Source: Paragorgia papillata
Lineage: Eukaryota > Cnidaria > Anthozoa > Scleralcyonacea > Coralliidae
Assembly: GCA_035771165.1 (NCBI GenBank)
Contig: JAWNZC010000237.1
Location: 752,501 to 816,500, forward strand
Direction of reading: 5' to 3'
Length of the DNA: 64,000 bases
Shown here: piece after piece, positions 11,801 to 38,419 of the stretch
How positions within the stretch are numbered: the stretch's first letter is position 1
Layout: every line of letters starts with the position of its first letter
The notes under the pieces: model-generated
Databases searched by the model: none
What the model was told of the DNA's origin: nothing
Seen by the model: the letters and a program-made list of their open reading frames with translations, nothing else
Position numbers and translations under genes: made by a program

Positions 11801-14800
11801 TATTAAAGAAAAATGTATCACTACACAAAATTGCGCTTATCACTGCACAAATCTCATTTATCACTGCACAAATTGGATATCACTGCACGTTAAAATAATC
11901 CCTGGACTTTGTTTACACTCTTTACGTTTGTTTCTCTTAACACGTTGCTCTCTGACGAAGGGCCTTTTCTCGAACGTTGGACTCCTACGTTCTCTGTTTT
12001 GGTTCATTTTTTTTTTTCATAATAAAACCGCAAATGTATCATGGTGTCGTAGCAGAGATGGTTGCACAGGTGTACATTTAAAATCCAAGAAGAAGAAAAA
12101 AGATATTTAAAAAATTAAAATATATTAATTTCTTTAAATCAAAGAAAAAAACATGGAATGTAATTAATAGCTATGTAAAATGCTACCTTTTTCAGCAGTC
12201 TTGCGTAAGGGTCCTGGCCTGGACCCAAGAAAAGAATTAAGGTTACCAAGTCATGTGACTTGTGCATATACATTGCAGGGGCGTTGGAGTGACACTAAAA
12301 GTGGGGGGGGGGCATAATTTTTAGGGGGGTCCGGGGGCATGCTCTCCTGGGAAATTTTGAAATCTAGAGTCTCTGCAATGCCATTTCCTGCATTTTAGGA
12401 CAAGGATTTACAGAATTCTAAAGGTCCAAAAACGTCATAAAATACTCAAAAGACAACACTTTTCCAGACATTGGATATCTGCATTCAAATTTCTTTATTA
12501 TATCTTTATTCAAAGTCGTGGGTTAGCTAGGGTTAGTGATTTTGTTAATCATAACTTTATTACTCAGGCCTTGTTTATTACTGGCCTTGTTAAAAAGTGG
12601 GGGACCCAAACATATTCTGCCCCCCCCCCCCACCAAAGAAAGTGGGGGGGGGGCAGAATATGTTTGGCCCCCAGCCCCCCACTTCCGATGCCCCTATACA
12701 TTGGCGGCATACAATGCACCATTAAACACATGTTTTGAAATGTTTAAAATTTTGCTCAAAAGTGCTTTCAGAATGCAAGAAATGCCATTTGAAAGACACA
12801 AACTTCAAAAATTTTCTGGAAGCCCCTCTAAAAATGTTCCCTGCTGGCAGAGGTCTCTACAAGTAAGGAAAGAGGCATCAGCCAACATCCAACACTTTTC
12901 CTGTCATGCATGTGCAAAGTTACATTGACAACGACATTCATAAACACGAAATATGCATGAACAACACAAAGTGATAGCTGTGAAGTGTTTCACCAGCTCT
13001 GTGAGTCATCTTTTAACTTCCCAAGTACTGTAAACAACTTCTTTATAGAAATAAGATTTTTTATTATACCCTTGCAATTAATCATCCAATCAAATGTCTA
13101 CATTAGCATCATGTGCCAGCCCAATATTTTACGATGTAGGACAACTACATATTGGGCAGCAACCTTTGGTCAGGCGCACTTGTAAGGTACGTGTATATCT
13201 ACTTGCCAATTGCACGATTATTTGTTCAATATAATAAAACACCTATTGGATTCATCTTCACCCGATATGGAAAATATTTAAGTCTCAAATTTTAATATTA
13301 GGTGGCAGATTACCTATGGGGCAAAGGGGGCATTTGCCCCCGGCCCCAGATTTTGACCGGCCCATAAAAATTGAGTGAATAAAAAAATTATGCAGTTTCT
13401 CTTTGAAAGTCCAAACTAGCCTGAGAAAATCCCATGCTATCTCAGCCACGGGCCCCTTCTGTTTGAAAGCGGGAGGGGAGTGGTGCCTGAGGTAGCCTAA
13501 GTACGAACCTCCGATGATCCGATCAACCTACACTTTCAGTTCACCGTACTCCAGGGATGGCTCTCAGTTTGTGACCGCGGCCCTAAAATATATTTGCCCC
13601 CCGGCCCTGGGAAGGTTAATCCGGCACTGCATACACAGTAAAGTTTGCATTTACTAATATTTTTTGGTCAACTTTTTATTTTACAAGTTGCGTTTGTTCA
13701 TGTGTTTGTTATAAATTCCAATGTTTGTGAAAACATGATTTTGGGCTACATGGGAAAGCTGCACAAGTCAGTAAATATGCCAATGCAAGGTGAAACCCAG
13801 CCCTATTACTATGGCTAGCTCTACCAAGAGGCTGGCCCTCCTCCATATACACCCCCCCCCCCCTAGGCCAATGGAATTGACGTTTCAGTTTACCATCCAC
13901 CACCCACATGGGCTTGAAACTACCACATGAATTTTTCATTCTTCAAAATAATTTTCATTACCGGTATTGGTCGATTTTCCACATCAGGACTTTCAAATAT
14001 ACTATTTACATCATTTGCACAGCGTGAATACACTTTTTATTAATAAATAATGAAGCCTTCGATTCATTCGACATCATTCGGAAATTCCTGAAACGACGAT
14101 AGCAGTGTCAGTGTGTATCACCGCGTGGTTTTTAAACCATGGTTTCACACTGTTTTGCCTGCTTTTTGGACATTGGACAAGTATTGATGTGCTGCTAGCA
14201 GGTATGTATTTGAGATATGAATACTTATGTGATATAAAACACAGCTTGAAATGAATGTATTTCACAAGAAGTGTTTTGGTTGACAAAGAAACCGTCGGGT
14301 GGGCTGATGATGGGCAATGGCCCGCATCGGTCCATAGGCACCACTGACAAGGATCATATGTCCACAGATCGATTTCATTATATTTTCAGACAAGATAAAT
14401 GAATATGATTCAAATATTGAATAATGAATGATGAACAAAAGCCACATCACATTTTGAAAATACTCGGATGGTAAACTGAAACCTCAATTCCATTGGCCTT
14501 AAGGCTCTTTTCCAGTCATTGCAAAAACCAGCTCGCTGTGCATCTAATTAAAAACAACTCGCAGTGCTTGTTTTCTCATTGTGAGTTCTTTTTAATGACA
14601 TACTGTACAAGTACTTGCAGCAAGCTGCGAACCAGTTCCTGCGATGAGTGGAAACAGAGATGGATAAAAGAAGATTTTTTTGGAAAAAAAATAAAAATCT
14701 TCTTTTTTCTTTTATTCATTAAAAGACAATAAAAGACAATAAAAGAAGATTTTCAAGAAAACTTTTAACATTTCTAATTTTATAATTAGTTAATTAACAG

Positions 14801-17800
14801 TGTCAGAATATCAAAATACTTTATTAACTTTAGAATGTCAACGTGTTCCCATGTTCCCAGAGTTTTTTCCTGCTCGATCTTTAATCCTCTTCCTCATTAA
14901 AGCTGTCTTCGCTGTCACAATCATAGTCATTGAGTATTTTGTATTTTTTTATATAAAGTATTTTGGTAAAGAAGAATAAAAGACAATAAAAGAAGATTTT
15001 TACCCTCGAAAAAAATCTTCTTTTATTATAAAAGAAGATAAAAGAAAATCGATTAAAAGAAGATTTGCCATCCCTGAGTGGAAAAGAGCCTTTAGAGTAT
15101 TTTTATTAAAAGTGCTGGTATAGGATAGTGTATTGATTTAAAATTAATGTTAGTGTTTTGGTTAAGTTTATCACGCTATTGTTTCTTCAGTACAGAGTAA
15201 TCTTGTCAAAACCATTGCCCACGTTTACCAACTGCCCACGTGTGTAACAAATCATGCTCAAATTTTATCAAAACATATACAACTCTTCATTCAAATTATT
15301 CTACAGAAAATAACTTTACCCACCTTGAAGTAGCAAAAAGTAAAATTTCAAAACTATAAAGTGTTTATCTGCCATTCGTAGAACTGTGTAAACTTTATTC
15401 TACCAGATATTGAGATTTACTTTTAAAACAAAAGTCCGTGCTGATCGTACAACCTCCATTTTGTAAAACTAGAAGGTCAGGGAACGTCATGTAAGGCAGA
15501 GCAAAAGGAAACCTCGTACCCAAGGTCTTATCTCCGCTGCTCCGACCAATGTTGCCCAACCAAATAAATATATTTGATTTATTTTATTGTCGATATATAA
15601 TTTACAAATGTAAATATCGAGAGAAAAAAGTGCGATATCCTATCGCAAGTCGAAAAAGCGGATATTATCCGTCAGAAACATTGGGGAAAGAGCCAAAATA
15701 TTTTAAATTTGGCAGCGTGAAATCAAGAGTCAGATTACATGATTTTGCATTGGTATCTTATCATGAATATTTATACCCAACATTAGTATATTTTACTTTA
15801 CTTTACTGTGGTATAAACTTGTGAGTTATTTTTCGTCTTCAGCCGGTATAAATGTGTGACGGCACAGACGGTACGGTGGTGGTCTGGATTGGGGTGAGCG
15901 TTCCGTAACAAAAAAAACGTTATCGTAGTGAATTGCAGCCGGAGTGCTAAGCGTAGTGACTACGCTACGGAAAACCACTCCGGAATAGTGTAAACACAAC
16001 AAAGAAACGTAGTGATTTTTCAACGGAAGACTGACCAGCCTGACCGTACCGTAATATAGTGTAAACGTGATACTAACAACATACCGCTCTGAAAACTTTT
16101 AATACCATATTTGTCAACTAAAAACAATTAAGGACATTAAGCGGCTTTAATTTCAGTGAAGTGTTTATATTAGAAAGGAGAAAATACGATGTCTGAAGCA
16201 ATGTCTGAAGCAATATCTTGAACTCACGTAGAGATAGAACACTCACTATTTAGGGAGTTAAGCTTACGATATATATTGGCAGGAATGGCAGCGCGCCCCA
16301 AACGACGAGAAAACCATAAATGTTAGTTAGTTAATATAAAACTACACAATCCGACGACGAACATCTTGAAAACCCAAGATATGGATTAAGACAGTAAGAC
16401 AAAGCATCAACCGAAAATAAACATCTTGAAATTCAAAATATGAGCTAAAACAAGACAACAAATGAAACGGTGATATTTCGATTTTATTACAAAATCATCA
16501 TCAATAAAGTCTAATTAATTATCACGGGTAAGAAACGCTTGCTATACGCAAGCTAAAATATCACCGTTTAATTTGTTGTCTTATTTTAGCTGATATTTTG
16601 GGTTCCAATATATTTATTTTCCGTTTATGTCTTGCATTTTTTTCAAATTGTCGGCTGGATGTGATTTTTAGTTAAACTCCGACACAGATTTAGCCACAGG
16701 AACTTTTCGAGTGAAGACTTTGGAAACGTTTCTCTAGTTTCTTTATGAGTATTTGAGCAGTAGCTGGCCAGTACACCAACCAACAAGCTATTTTTTTTTA
16801 TATCCGAGAGTGTAAGAAAGTAGAATGCTACGTAGACAGTGTTTTTAGATAGACTAGAGATAATACTGACGAAATTCTGACGTTTCAAGCGGAGCCCATG
16901 TGATAAATTTTCATTCCATTTTCATCACATTTTACTCTGATGAAGGGTTTCGCTCGAAACGTCAGTATTTCGTTATCAAAACTAGTATTCTTGGCAGTTT
17001 CAGTACCACGTTTTCACTTTGCTCTACGACTGGAACGGTTAATTGCACTGACATTTTATTATTGCTATATATATTCAACTATTCATTTGACTGGACACTG
17101 TGGACTGGAAGATGGCCAATGGCACCCAGCTTCAACATGAAGGCTCCTTTGTGACTTTGTCGGGGACTTTTACTAGTCAGGGTGTTTGTGTTAGGAAGTA
17201 AACATTATCTTTGACAACATTCCTTTCTGACCCCACCATAAGGTGCGACAGCCACGGTGCGGCATATTCCCTCAAGGGCGCATCCTTGTATGACAGCAAC
17301 TGTTGTGACCCGCCTAGTCACTGAAAAACGGTTAGAGGAGTCTCTTTGGATTTTAATTTCCACAAACCACTTTCAAGCTACTGTGAGCTATTTTAACCGT
17401 TTAACGAATACAAATCGACGCGCAACTAGAAACGCGCAAAGCGCATCTGAAACTGGCAGCTTGCTTGAATTGGGCGCGCAAACATTCCAGAAAAGATTAT
17501 AGAGCGTCGCGTCAATGAGAATAGTAAATAAACTCTTCTAAACTCAAGAAAACGCTGTTAAGATGCGCGGGTGAAAAAGAATGTTATAAACAAGCACTTG
17601 TGTATCTTACTAACCTGTCCCAAGTCAATAGTAATGTTTATTTTGTTGTATTGCTGTCCTCGTGATAGCGGCGGGCTCTGCCACCATCTCTCCGTACCAT
17701 CAATCGCGTAGTTAATATGATGGTCTTTGATATCTTCGACGCTTCCAGTAGTTAATCTACTGTTACAATAATCGCACTCCAAGCCTTTGATACCGTATTT

Positions 17801-17998
17801 TCCAGGCACGGTTGCCAATTTACAAAACAGTTCAGTCTTTTGGTCTCTTGGAAGATCATAGCCACAAGTCGCTGTCGCTGTGATTTTTGCACCTTTCGCG
17901 ATATTAAAATTCTTTTGCGCTCGTTGAGATGCGCTCGATCTGAAGCTTACCAAGACACCGTACAAGAACAGCGCTTCGACTGTAAGCAGAAAACGCAT
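2183..17998 (-). CDS. LAMA5: Laminin subunit alpha (alpha3/alpha5 class), 5' part of gene, six coding exons
   Basis: Secreted basement-membrane laminin alpha chain. The LN domain at the N-terminus polymerises laminin networks outside the cell. Six exons (17615-17998, 10101-10403, 8422-8526, 7442-7649, 4507-4716, 2183-2317) have GT/AG borders and matching phases (0,0,0,1,1,1) and give about 448 residues. These hold a signal peptide (about residues 1-24), the LN domain (about 28-275, with IDGTERWWQSPPLSRG and NSPRPGMWVLEKS), then LE1-LE3 with regular CxC...C spacing. The IDGTERWWQSPPLSRG and VTRR..YSIKDISIGGRC stretches resemble vertebrate alpha5/alpha3 more than alpha1/alpha2. The gene is cut by the left window edge, so the remaining LE repeats, coiled coil and LG domains are absent. 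Introns are 2-7 kb and filled with mobile elements. Sure of laminin alpha; class assignment is from remembered family features. Confidence 0.93.
2390..2705. mobile_element. Repeat with terminal hairpin, related to 62546-62770
   Basis: Hairpin GCCGATCTTTATGGGCAT-type arms at 2622-2700. The body (TTCATTTCTTTTGAATTTTC in complement) recurs at 62546-62770 in inverse orientation. Lies in the laminin intron after exon 6. Confidence 0.5.
2842..3013. mobile_element. Hairpin MITE with almost perfect 70-base arms
   Basis: Arms start AAGCCTGGTTTCCATATAGC and pair nearly without mismatch; TAA on each side. The same CCTGGTTTCCAT terminus is seen at 46041 and 48350. Confidence 0.75.
3735..4060. repeat. 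20-bp minisatellite, block 1 (laminin intron)
   Basis: Units of GTAAGACGTTACGCTACGTT, about 15 copies with ATGTTCTACATT variants. Related short blocks at 3020-3090, 5580-5780 and 6245-6570 in the neighbouring introns. Confidence 0.85.
4320..4445. repeat. 21-bp minisatellite
   Basis: Six units of AACAATGGCTGAGTATTGTAG. Because 21 is a multiple of three, several false open frames cross it on both strands. Confidence 0.9.
4507..4716 (-). CDS. LAMA5: Laminin alpha coding exon 5: second LE repeat
   Basis: 70 codons, phase 1 to 1, acceptor TTTAG|GGTG and donor GTTC|GTAAGT. It encodes CNCLEHATECYYN, LRGGGVCINCQDNT and NCQYCKHKFY, the long LE2 repeat typical of laminin alpha chains. Confidence 0.93.
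4898..5574. mobile_element. 677-base near-perfect palindrome with TTAA flanks
   Basis: Ends GGTGGCTCCATACAGTTTCT and AGAAACTGTATCGAGCCACC, TTAA at 4894-4897 and 5575-5578. The arms pair along almost their whole length and centre near 5230. Same terminal GGTGGCTCC as 43872. Lies in laminin intron 4-5 side (between exons 5 and 4). Confidence 0.8.
5783..6260 (-). mobile_element. LINE 3' end: RT C-terminus, 3' UTR and (TAAA)n tail
   Basis: Minus frame ending at 6056 reads TWNVLPNELRLNGITLSNFK and then CPKCHSARSLLGDLRCC before the stop, the usual C-terminal NxLP...FK...CxxCxSxR block of cnidarian and fish LINEs. The following 270 bases are 3' UTR and end in a (TAAA)n tail (plus-strand TTTA run 5781-5811). 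5'-truncated insertion in laminin intron 5. Confidence 0.75.
6245..6570. repeat. 20-bp minisatellite, block 2, diverged
   Basis: Degenerate TTGTAAGACATTACGCTACA units; same family as 3735-4060, separated from it by exon 5, a TTAA palindrome and the LINE tail. Confidence 0.75.
7442..7649 (-). CDS. LAMA5: Laminin alpha coding exon 4: end of LN and first LE repeat
   Basis: 208 bases, entering in phase 0 and leaving in phase 1. It starts FFYSIKDISIGGRCIC, the LN/LE1 junction. LE1 follows with CNGYADNC, CQCQENTCG and CSECCPGF, the normal eight-Cys layout. The donor is GAAC|GTATGT. Confidence 0.93.
7713..8362. mobile_element. hAT-like element interrupted by the 5S SINE
   Basis: Inverted ends AGGGTTCGTACA (7713) and TGTACGAACCCTG (8350-8362). 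The right half holds repeated GGACTTTCAAG/CTTGAATT stretches. Flanks share TTTCAA, a partial target duplication. A 5S SINE occupies the left part. Confidence 0.55.
7728..8048 (+). mobile_element. 5S-rRNA-derived SINE, copy 1 (laminin intron 3)
   Basis: Positions 7779-7829 hold GTTAAGC, then GGGTTAGTACTTGGATGGGT and GACCGCTTGGGAAT. This matches the 3' half of 5S rRNA including box A (GTTAAGC) and box C (GGATGGGTGACCGC) of its internal RNA polymerase III promoter. The 5' half of 5S is replaced by another sequence (GAGCACGGGTGGCGCGTGCT). A 200-base body follows, ending near AGTCCTTTATCC. Copy 2 at 23312 is about 90% identical by eye. It sits inside a hAT-like element (7713-8360). Confidence 0.8.
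8422..8526 (-). CDS. LAMA5: Laminin alpha coding exon 3: LN domain, C-terminal part
   Basis: 35 codons, phase 0 to 0, with a T-rich acceptor ending TTTTTTCAG|GAA and donor CGGCGA|GTAAGT. It encodes EWMRATHVRLRLLKVKTL and ends ENDATVTRR. The VTRR end directly precedes the YSIKDISIGG stretch of exon 4. Confidence 0.92.
8695..8945 (+). mobile_element. tRNA-derived SINE
   Basis: A-box-like TGACTCAATGGTTAGAGCG and B-box GGTTCGAACCCTGTC spaced as in tRNA (8702-8760), then a non-tRNA body and an end with AATAAAAGACTCTGA. A related fragment occurs at 32395. Confidence 0.7.
9090..9302. mobile_element. MITE, AGCCCTAATCAAACG family, copy 1
   Basis: Ends AGCCCTAATCAAACGAGAAC and TTTGATTAGGGCT with TAA on both sides (Harbinger-like). 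Other copies at 40302 and 45096. Confidence 0.75.
9400..10080. mobile_element. Diverged G-rich hAT-like relics
   Basis: GGGGGGTCCAGGGGCATGCC and AATTTTGAAATACAGAGTCT match the element at 12276. No target duplication found. Laminin intron 2. Confidence 0.45.
10101..10403 (-). CDS. LAMA5: Laminin alpha coding exon 2: LN domain core
   Basis: 101 codons, phase 0 to 0, acceptor TTACAG|GCA and donor CTACAG|GTAAAT. It encodes AFHVVYVVIKAANSPRPG, WVLEKSSDNG, FAPSRSDCFDYF and ENGEMHIRLVNGRPSA, all LN-domain signatures. It follows exon 1 directly (DLGQ then AFHVVYV), as in vertebrate laminin alpha chains. Confidence 0.94.
10575..10965. repeat. Minisatellite of GTAACGTAAGGTCTCACAAC units (laminin intron 1)
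   Basis: About 17 irregular units of 18-25 bases. It lies 170 bases upstream (minus strand) of laminin exon 2. Confidence 0.85.
10980..11168. repeat. Tandem duplication, two units of about 93 bases
   Basis: Both units contain TTTATTTAACACTTCTGAAG, then GACATAAACAGTGTTTTCAC and ATTTATCTATTTTTT, with three differences. Confidence 0.85.
12276..12695. mobile_element. hAT-type element with 8-bp target duplication
   Basis: Starts CAGGGGCGTTGGAGTGAC and ends CCGATGCCCCT; flanked by ATACATTG at 12268-12275 and 12696-12703. Contains a palindrome built on CAGAATATGTTTGG with long G and C runs (12595-12680). Confidence 0.75.
14502..15091. mobile_element. Harbinger-type MITE (TTA duplication) split by a nested hAT
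   Basis: Ends AGGCTCTTTTCCAGTCA and TGAGTGGAAAAGAGCCT, flanked by TTA at 14499-14501 and 15092-15094. The nested hAT at 14655-15076 sits in its right arm. Confidence 0.7.
14655..15076. mobile_element. hAT-type element nested in the MITE at 14502
   Basis: Starts CAGAGATGG and ends GCCATCCCTG, flanked by the exact 8-bp duplication AGTGGAAA (14647-14654 and 15077-15084). The interior is rich in AAAAGAAGAT repeats in both orientations. Confidence 0.8.
17615..17998 (-). CDS. LAMA5: Laminin alpha coding exon 1: signal peptide and start of LN domain
   Basis: 128 codons from ATG at 17998 to donor ACAG|GTTAGT. Residues 1-24 are a hydrophobic signal peptide starting MRFLLTVEALFLYG. The LN domain follows: FNIAKGAKITATATCG, a Cys-rich CDYC stretch, then AIDGTERWWQSPPLSRG and INITIDLGQ. 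It ends in phase 0. The next 5' sequence (18000-18150) would be 5' UTR and promoter; I see no clear TATA box. Confidence 0.93.
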
Positions 17999-18595
17999 TC
18001 TGGGTGATGGTATGAACTTTTTTCTCTCAAAGTTCGAACAGCTAGACCTTCTCCCGATAAACGATTGCTGGATTAAATGTGAAAATGCACAAGGATGGAA
18101 TTTCTTTCACCGCTGAGATATGATGCTTCACCCTGTGACGTCTTCCGCACAACATGACGTTATGTCTTAGTGATTGGTTTATTAGATGCCACCTTTCACA
18201 ACCCCCCATGGGGTGGTAGGTTTAGTTAATTTTAGCTATGATTTTAGTAGGGGCAGAAATGAAGAAATTCATATTTAGCCCTCACATGCACAATAGACAA
18301 GGAATTTCAATATCTCATAGTTTATAATTTAGGCATGAGGAAGATTTTCTTGATCTAATGATGACTTTGTAATAAAGTAGAAAGATTCTTGTTTCACATG
18401 TTTTCACTAAAGTATGTCGTCTTGTCGCATTCCTCCTATTTCAGAATCATCCTCCGAGGTAATATGAGAACAGGGGCGTATATATATCTTCGCTTGTCCT
18501 ATTCGGCCATTGACTGATTTCCCAGGCTCTGGATCGCCTACACTTGTGGCGAGATCTTACTCACTCTCAGTCAATCTCTCTTACTGATCTCTCCC

Positions 18596-18745
18596 TACGT
18601 CTCTCTCTCCCTCCCTCCCCCTCTCCCCCTCTCCCCCTCCCTCCCCCTCCCCCTCTCTCCCTCTCTCTCTCTCTACGTCTCTCTCTCTACGTCTCTCCCT
18701 CCCTACGTCTCTCTCTCCCTCCCCCTCCCCCTCTCCCTCTCTTAA
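18596..18745. repeat. CT-rich microsatellite
   Basis: CTCTCTCC/CTCCCC tract with interspersed CTACGTCT units, 600-750 bases upstream of the laminin start codon. Confidence 0.9.
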
Positions 18746-20175
18746 AACCATAACTTAGACTCTTAGAGTAAACTCTGTCAATAACACTACGTGAAAAATT
18801 AAATTCCACTGCCAATTTTCACTATCGCGTTTCATTGAGTAGAGACTCTGTCTGCGAACGGAACCTATATAACAGGGGTGGCCCCCCTGTCGGGGAACCC
18901 TAGCCCCCTCATCGGGGAAAATTTACAGATTTGTCGGGGAATGATCTGGAAGAAAAATTGTATTTTTAACAATTGGTGAATAATTTTTAACTGATTAAGC
19001 CAGACAAGTCAGTAATTAATGCTTTAATAGTGTAGAAGCTGTGTAGAAGCCAACAGTAATAATTACAACACACACAAAATTCCATTCTCTCTCTGCAATC
19101 AGTTGAACGAAAATGGCAAACTGGTTAATGACTACACTAGGTGTTCAACCGGATTTTTCTTTATTGATACCTTGAAAATAAGTGCTGTAGCTCGTCCGGT
19201 TATTGTGATAATTTCACGCTGAAAAGGTGGGAAAAGCTATTCTAGACGTTCAAATTTTGAACCCCCCTACTAGCCCCCCTGTCGGGGACCTTAGCCCCTG
19301 TGTTGGGGAACTCTTGGCGCCACCCCCTGCTAGTGCTAGACTGCGGCCGCGCGGCTAGTATTAAAGCAGAGATCGGGAATGTGTTAAGAAATCCCGTCTT
19401 TCCGCATGACAATATGTTTTGCTATAGTATATTAGTTATACACCATAAATGTGTTTTGTTGTGATGATTTACTTATGCAAGTATACCTGAAGTTTGGCAG
19501 GGCAACAAATACTAGACATCATGGACTTCGCCATGTTGGATTTGATGTACTATTTAAAACACGTACTGCGAATGTTTTAAATGGCTTCAAAAACTATCCA
19601 TGTAATAAGCTCATATAGAAATCAATTTTGAAAATTGAAGTTGTCTGAGCCGCAAAATCGAAGAAAAAGTTCATCGAAAATAGCGAGCGTGTCTCTATCA
19701 CATATAGAGACACGTCACGGTCATGATTTTCCTTTGTGTTTTCCTCATGAATTATTAATGAGTTTTGAAGACGTAAAATAGTTTCGGGGCAAATAATGAA
19801 ACCACACTGCACAGTCTTGGAATCATAGAAATCACAATATAAGACTAGAGGGGGACATTGATTCCTATGCCAGTGAAATGTGCGAGCAAAATTGAACACC
19901 GCCATTAGAGGGGGATTCGAAAAGCTAGTATCCTTCAAAATGACGACCACAATTTATATCCAAGGAGTGAAAAAATCCAACAAAGATAATAGACGCCTCA
20001 ATAAAGAACTAAGGTGAGAATTTATAATAGTAATAAGACCGAAAACTCAAAGTTTTATTTTCTTTAAAAATCGTGCTGAAAATTTAGTAAAAGGCTTGTT
20101 TTAGACGAATTTTAGCTCGTTTTCTGCCCCTCTAATGACGTTCCTCGCATTCTTGACCCCAATGGTCTCCATGCT

Positions 20176-21063
20176 TGGAATAATAACACAGGGAGCCCAT
20201 CTTGGCAATTCGTCATGTCAAAAAGCGCGTGGGCACCACTGATCTCAATAAAACTGGATGGGGCATGAGGCCGGATTTTGCGTGCCAGTTGTATGATGAC
20301 GTGACCACTACCCAAGATGGCTGCCACCAAAGTTCATAGCTTTCGTAGATTGAAAACAGACAAAAAGAGTTATTTTAAGAAAATTTAAACGAATGTAATG
20401 ACACAGGAAGTACTCAATAAGGTTTAAGACGCTAATTTCTTGCATTTGTTTCTGTTACTATTCGTTGTTTTTCTTCAGTACCGACAACGAAGAAACTTCA
20501 CGATAATATAAACTGAAAAACAGACTATAAAATCTACGAAGAATTCAATTCCAAGTCTTATAAATTGTACCTTTATACTGTAATCTTAATGCCTTAACAA
20601 TATGTCGTGTTGTGTACTTGCCATCTTTTGACTGTATTTGTTGTTAAACAGTGAAAACTAAACGAACCGGCATCTGTTGTTTGCTTTACGGCTTTTCCGA
20701 CTCCCCCGGCAAAGAGTACTTAATATTCCTCCCCTCGGATAATCTGACCGTGCTGACGTCAAGATTGCTTATGCCAGTCAACTTTGCGATTGGGAACAAG
20801 TTCTAAGTCCGCAATGCGTCATATGTCCCACTACGTAAGATGGCGGCCACTGTCACGAAATGTTTGACTGCGGCCATAGGGAATGGCCTATCCAGTTTAT
20901 ATAGAGATCAGTGGTGGGCACCTGTGGCGGACTCGAAAGACGCGCGGGGGACTATGGTTTAAATCCCCTGCCACAGTCCCCCGCGCGTCTTTCGAGTCCG
21001 CCACAGGGTGCCCACGCGCTTTTTGACAAGACGAATTGCCAAGATGGGCTTCCTGTGTAATAA
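20176..21063. mobile_element. Foldback element with about 75-base ends and nested hairpin
   Basis: Ends ATTAACACAGG-like/AAGCCCATCTTGGCAATTCG and complement (21010-21060), joined to CACCACTGATCTC ends. A hairpin (20926-21008; arms TGTGGCGGACTCGAAAGACG) interrupts the right arm. The interior 20458-20910 is about 95% identical to 1-468. Confidence 0.6.
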
Positions 21064-21398
21064 GTGCAACCATTCTACGTCATCAAATCTAAGATGGCGA
21101 GTGGCGATGCCCATGAGGTCTGTTCAAACATGCGGATTAATCATTAGACACCGCTGATTTAAATCTAGTAGAACTGAATTTGATAAAATGTTTTTAGTAC
21201 AATTCTTATGATCATTCTTCAATAGCTGACAAAGACAAAAACTTAATAACAATAATGGTAACGTGCATCTATTAACAACACTAAATGAGACAAAACAAAA
21301 AAAAAGTATCAAACCATTATGTTGAGAGTGAGTTCTGTGAATATTTAAAAGATGTATAATACAATGGCGAATTAAGGACCTTAAACGAACTGAATTCT

Positions 21399-37155
<15,757 letters not shown>

Positions 37156-37509
37156 CTTGTTTAACGAAAGGTCCAAAAAGGAAGGCGAAAAGAAAAGGTC
37201 CAAAGCAAAATAAACTGTTTTCTGATCACTTGAAGCTGACGATTACTGCTTGTTACCATAGCAGCACAACCGCTGACATGTAGATCAACGGGCACAGAAT
37301 TCTCATGACTAGTGAGTGGGCCATGAAAGGCACCTAATATGAACCAGTAACCAATCACATTGTCGATTATCAATTCGTTCCCATGCTGCTTACTGATTAG
37401 GGTAAGGGGAAGGTGTTGGGTTAGGTTATCTAAACCAATCAGAAGCCTTCTTAGTATAGGTAGGTGATGACCCCCACCCTGATATTTGCCCCAACCTCTA
37501 ATCCTGACC

Positions 37510-37808
37510 CAGGGGCGTAGGAAGCTTGATAAACGTAATTAGGGGGGTCGTCTCCCACGAGGCGCCACCATGGTTGGCGCCGAGCAGGAAAATTTTGAGT
37601 CTCTAGATCGTCGGAAATGGCATTTTCAGAGTCTTCTCTACCTCTTTCATTAATTCTTTCATTATGATTTGTGAGTCTATGCTATCCGTGAGTCAGGATG
37701 GATTATTATTGGATTATTATTAATTGGCCGATCAGCGCAATATTTCGCTGCAATTTTTTTTTATTCCGCGCCCCCCCCCCCTTATAAAATATTGGGGGTA
37801 CGCCCCTG
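37510..37808. mobile_element. hAT-type MITE with exact 8-bp target duplication
   Basis: Starts CAGGGGCGTAGG and ends TACGCCCCTG; flanked by TCCTGACC at 37502-37509 and 37809-37816. Internal GGGGGGTCGTC and GAAAATTTTGAGTCTCTAGA link it to the relics at 9540 and 12276. Confidence 0.85.
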
Positions 37809-38274
37809 TCCTGACCATAAACCTAATCACAGCCACATCACCCCCCTGCATCCCGAAAACCGACGGTGGCACTGGCCTGTATTAAGTTTTGAATTTTAAA
37901 GAAATCGAACCCAACCCCACCCGGATCATATCCTTACCCACACAACCCGCATTCTGCAGCCTATGCGCTGGGTACTAGCCTGCGTAGCAGGCGTTCTGTT
38001 CTGGGGGAAAGGGTTGAAGGCGCCCTCTCAAGCCTCTTTCCGCTGCCCCTCTCAACCCTTTCCCCTGCCCCTCTCAACCCTTTCCTCCCCGGAATGCGGT
38101 ATACCGCAGACCGTGCGTGCATGCGTTCGGACGACACAAGAGAGAGACTGGACGCCAAAATGTGGATTTTGTGTTCATAAAATGTGTATAATATAAAACG
38201 CGCTTGGGGTAGGAAAGGAACAGATCTTTATGTCTAAACGCCTTTGCCAGTTTGTGAAGAAAGAAGCACATGCT

Positions 38275-38277
<3 letters not shown>

Positions 38278-38306
<29 letters not shown>

Positions 38307-38307
38307 C
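38278..38307. repeat. Short TA microsatellite
   Basis: (TA)n of about 28 bases followed by CTGATATATCGATATAC. Confidence 0.9.
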
Positions 38308-38419
38308 TGATATATCGATATACAATACGTATTAAGCAGCGGTTTAATTAGCAGAGATAGTAGGAACAACGCACAGGCGAGGAGGTAGCTATAGAGGATC
38401 CGCTTTATTCGAAGAAACG

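Larger units (their letters stand above)
11170..17614. other. Laminin intron 1, remainder
   Basis: Apart from the elements listed separately (12276, 14502, 14655), this 6.4 kb holds AT-rich unassigned sequence. There is an inverted repeat at 16865-16980 built on CTCGAAACGTCAG, and relics of G-rich hAT elements near 13320-13620. No exon seen. Confidence 0.5.
18000..21398. other. Intergenic region between laminin 5' end and DNALI1 3' end
   Basis: Contains the CT tract, a diverged element with GTCGGGGAAC repeats (18890-19330) and the foldback element at 20176. Promoter of laminin should lie near 18000-18300, but no box motif can be named with confidence. Open frames here lack coding character. 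Confidence 0.5.

Noticed and set aside
11945..11985. CTGACGAAGGGCC...CTCGAACG as hammerhead
   Set aside because: The GAAA core is missing (CGAACG).
16860..16985. Hammerhead-like CTGATGA...CTCGAAAC in an inverted repeat
   Set aside because: Core words are present but helix II does not pair (AGGG against GCTC) and no helix III forms. It is kept only as part of an inverted repeat.
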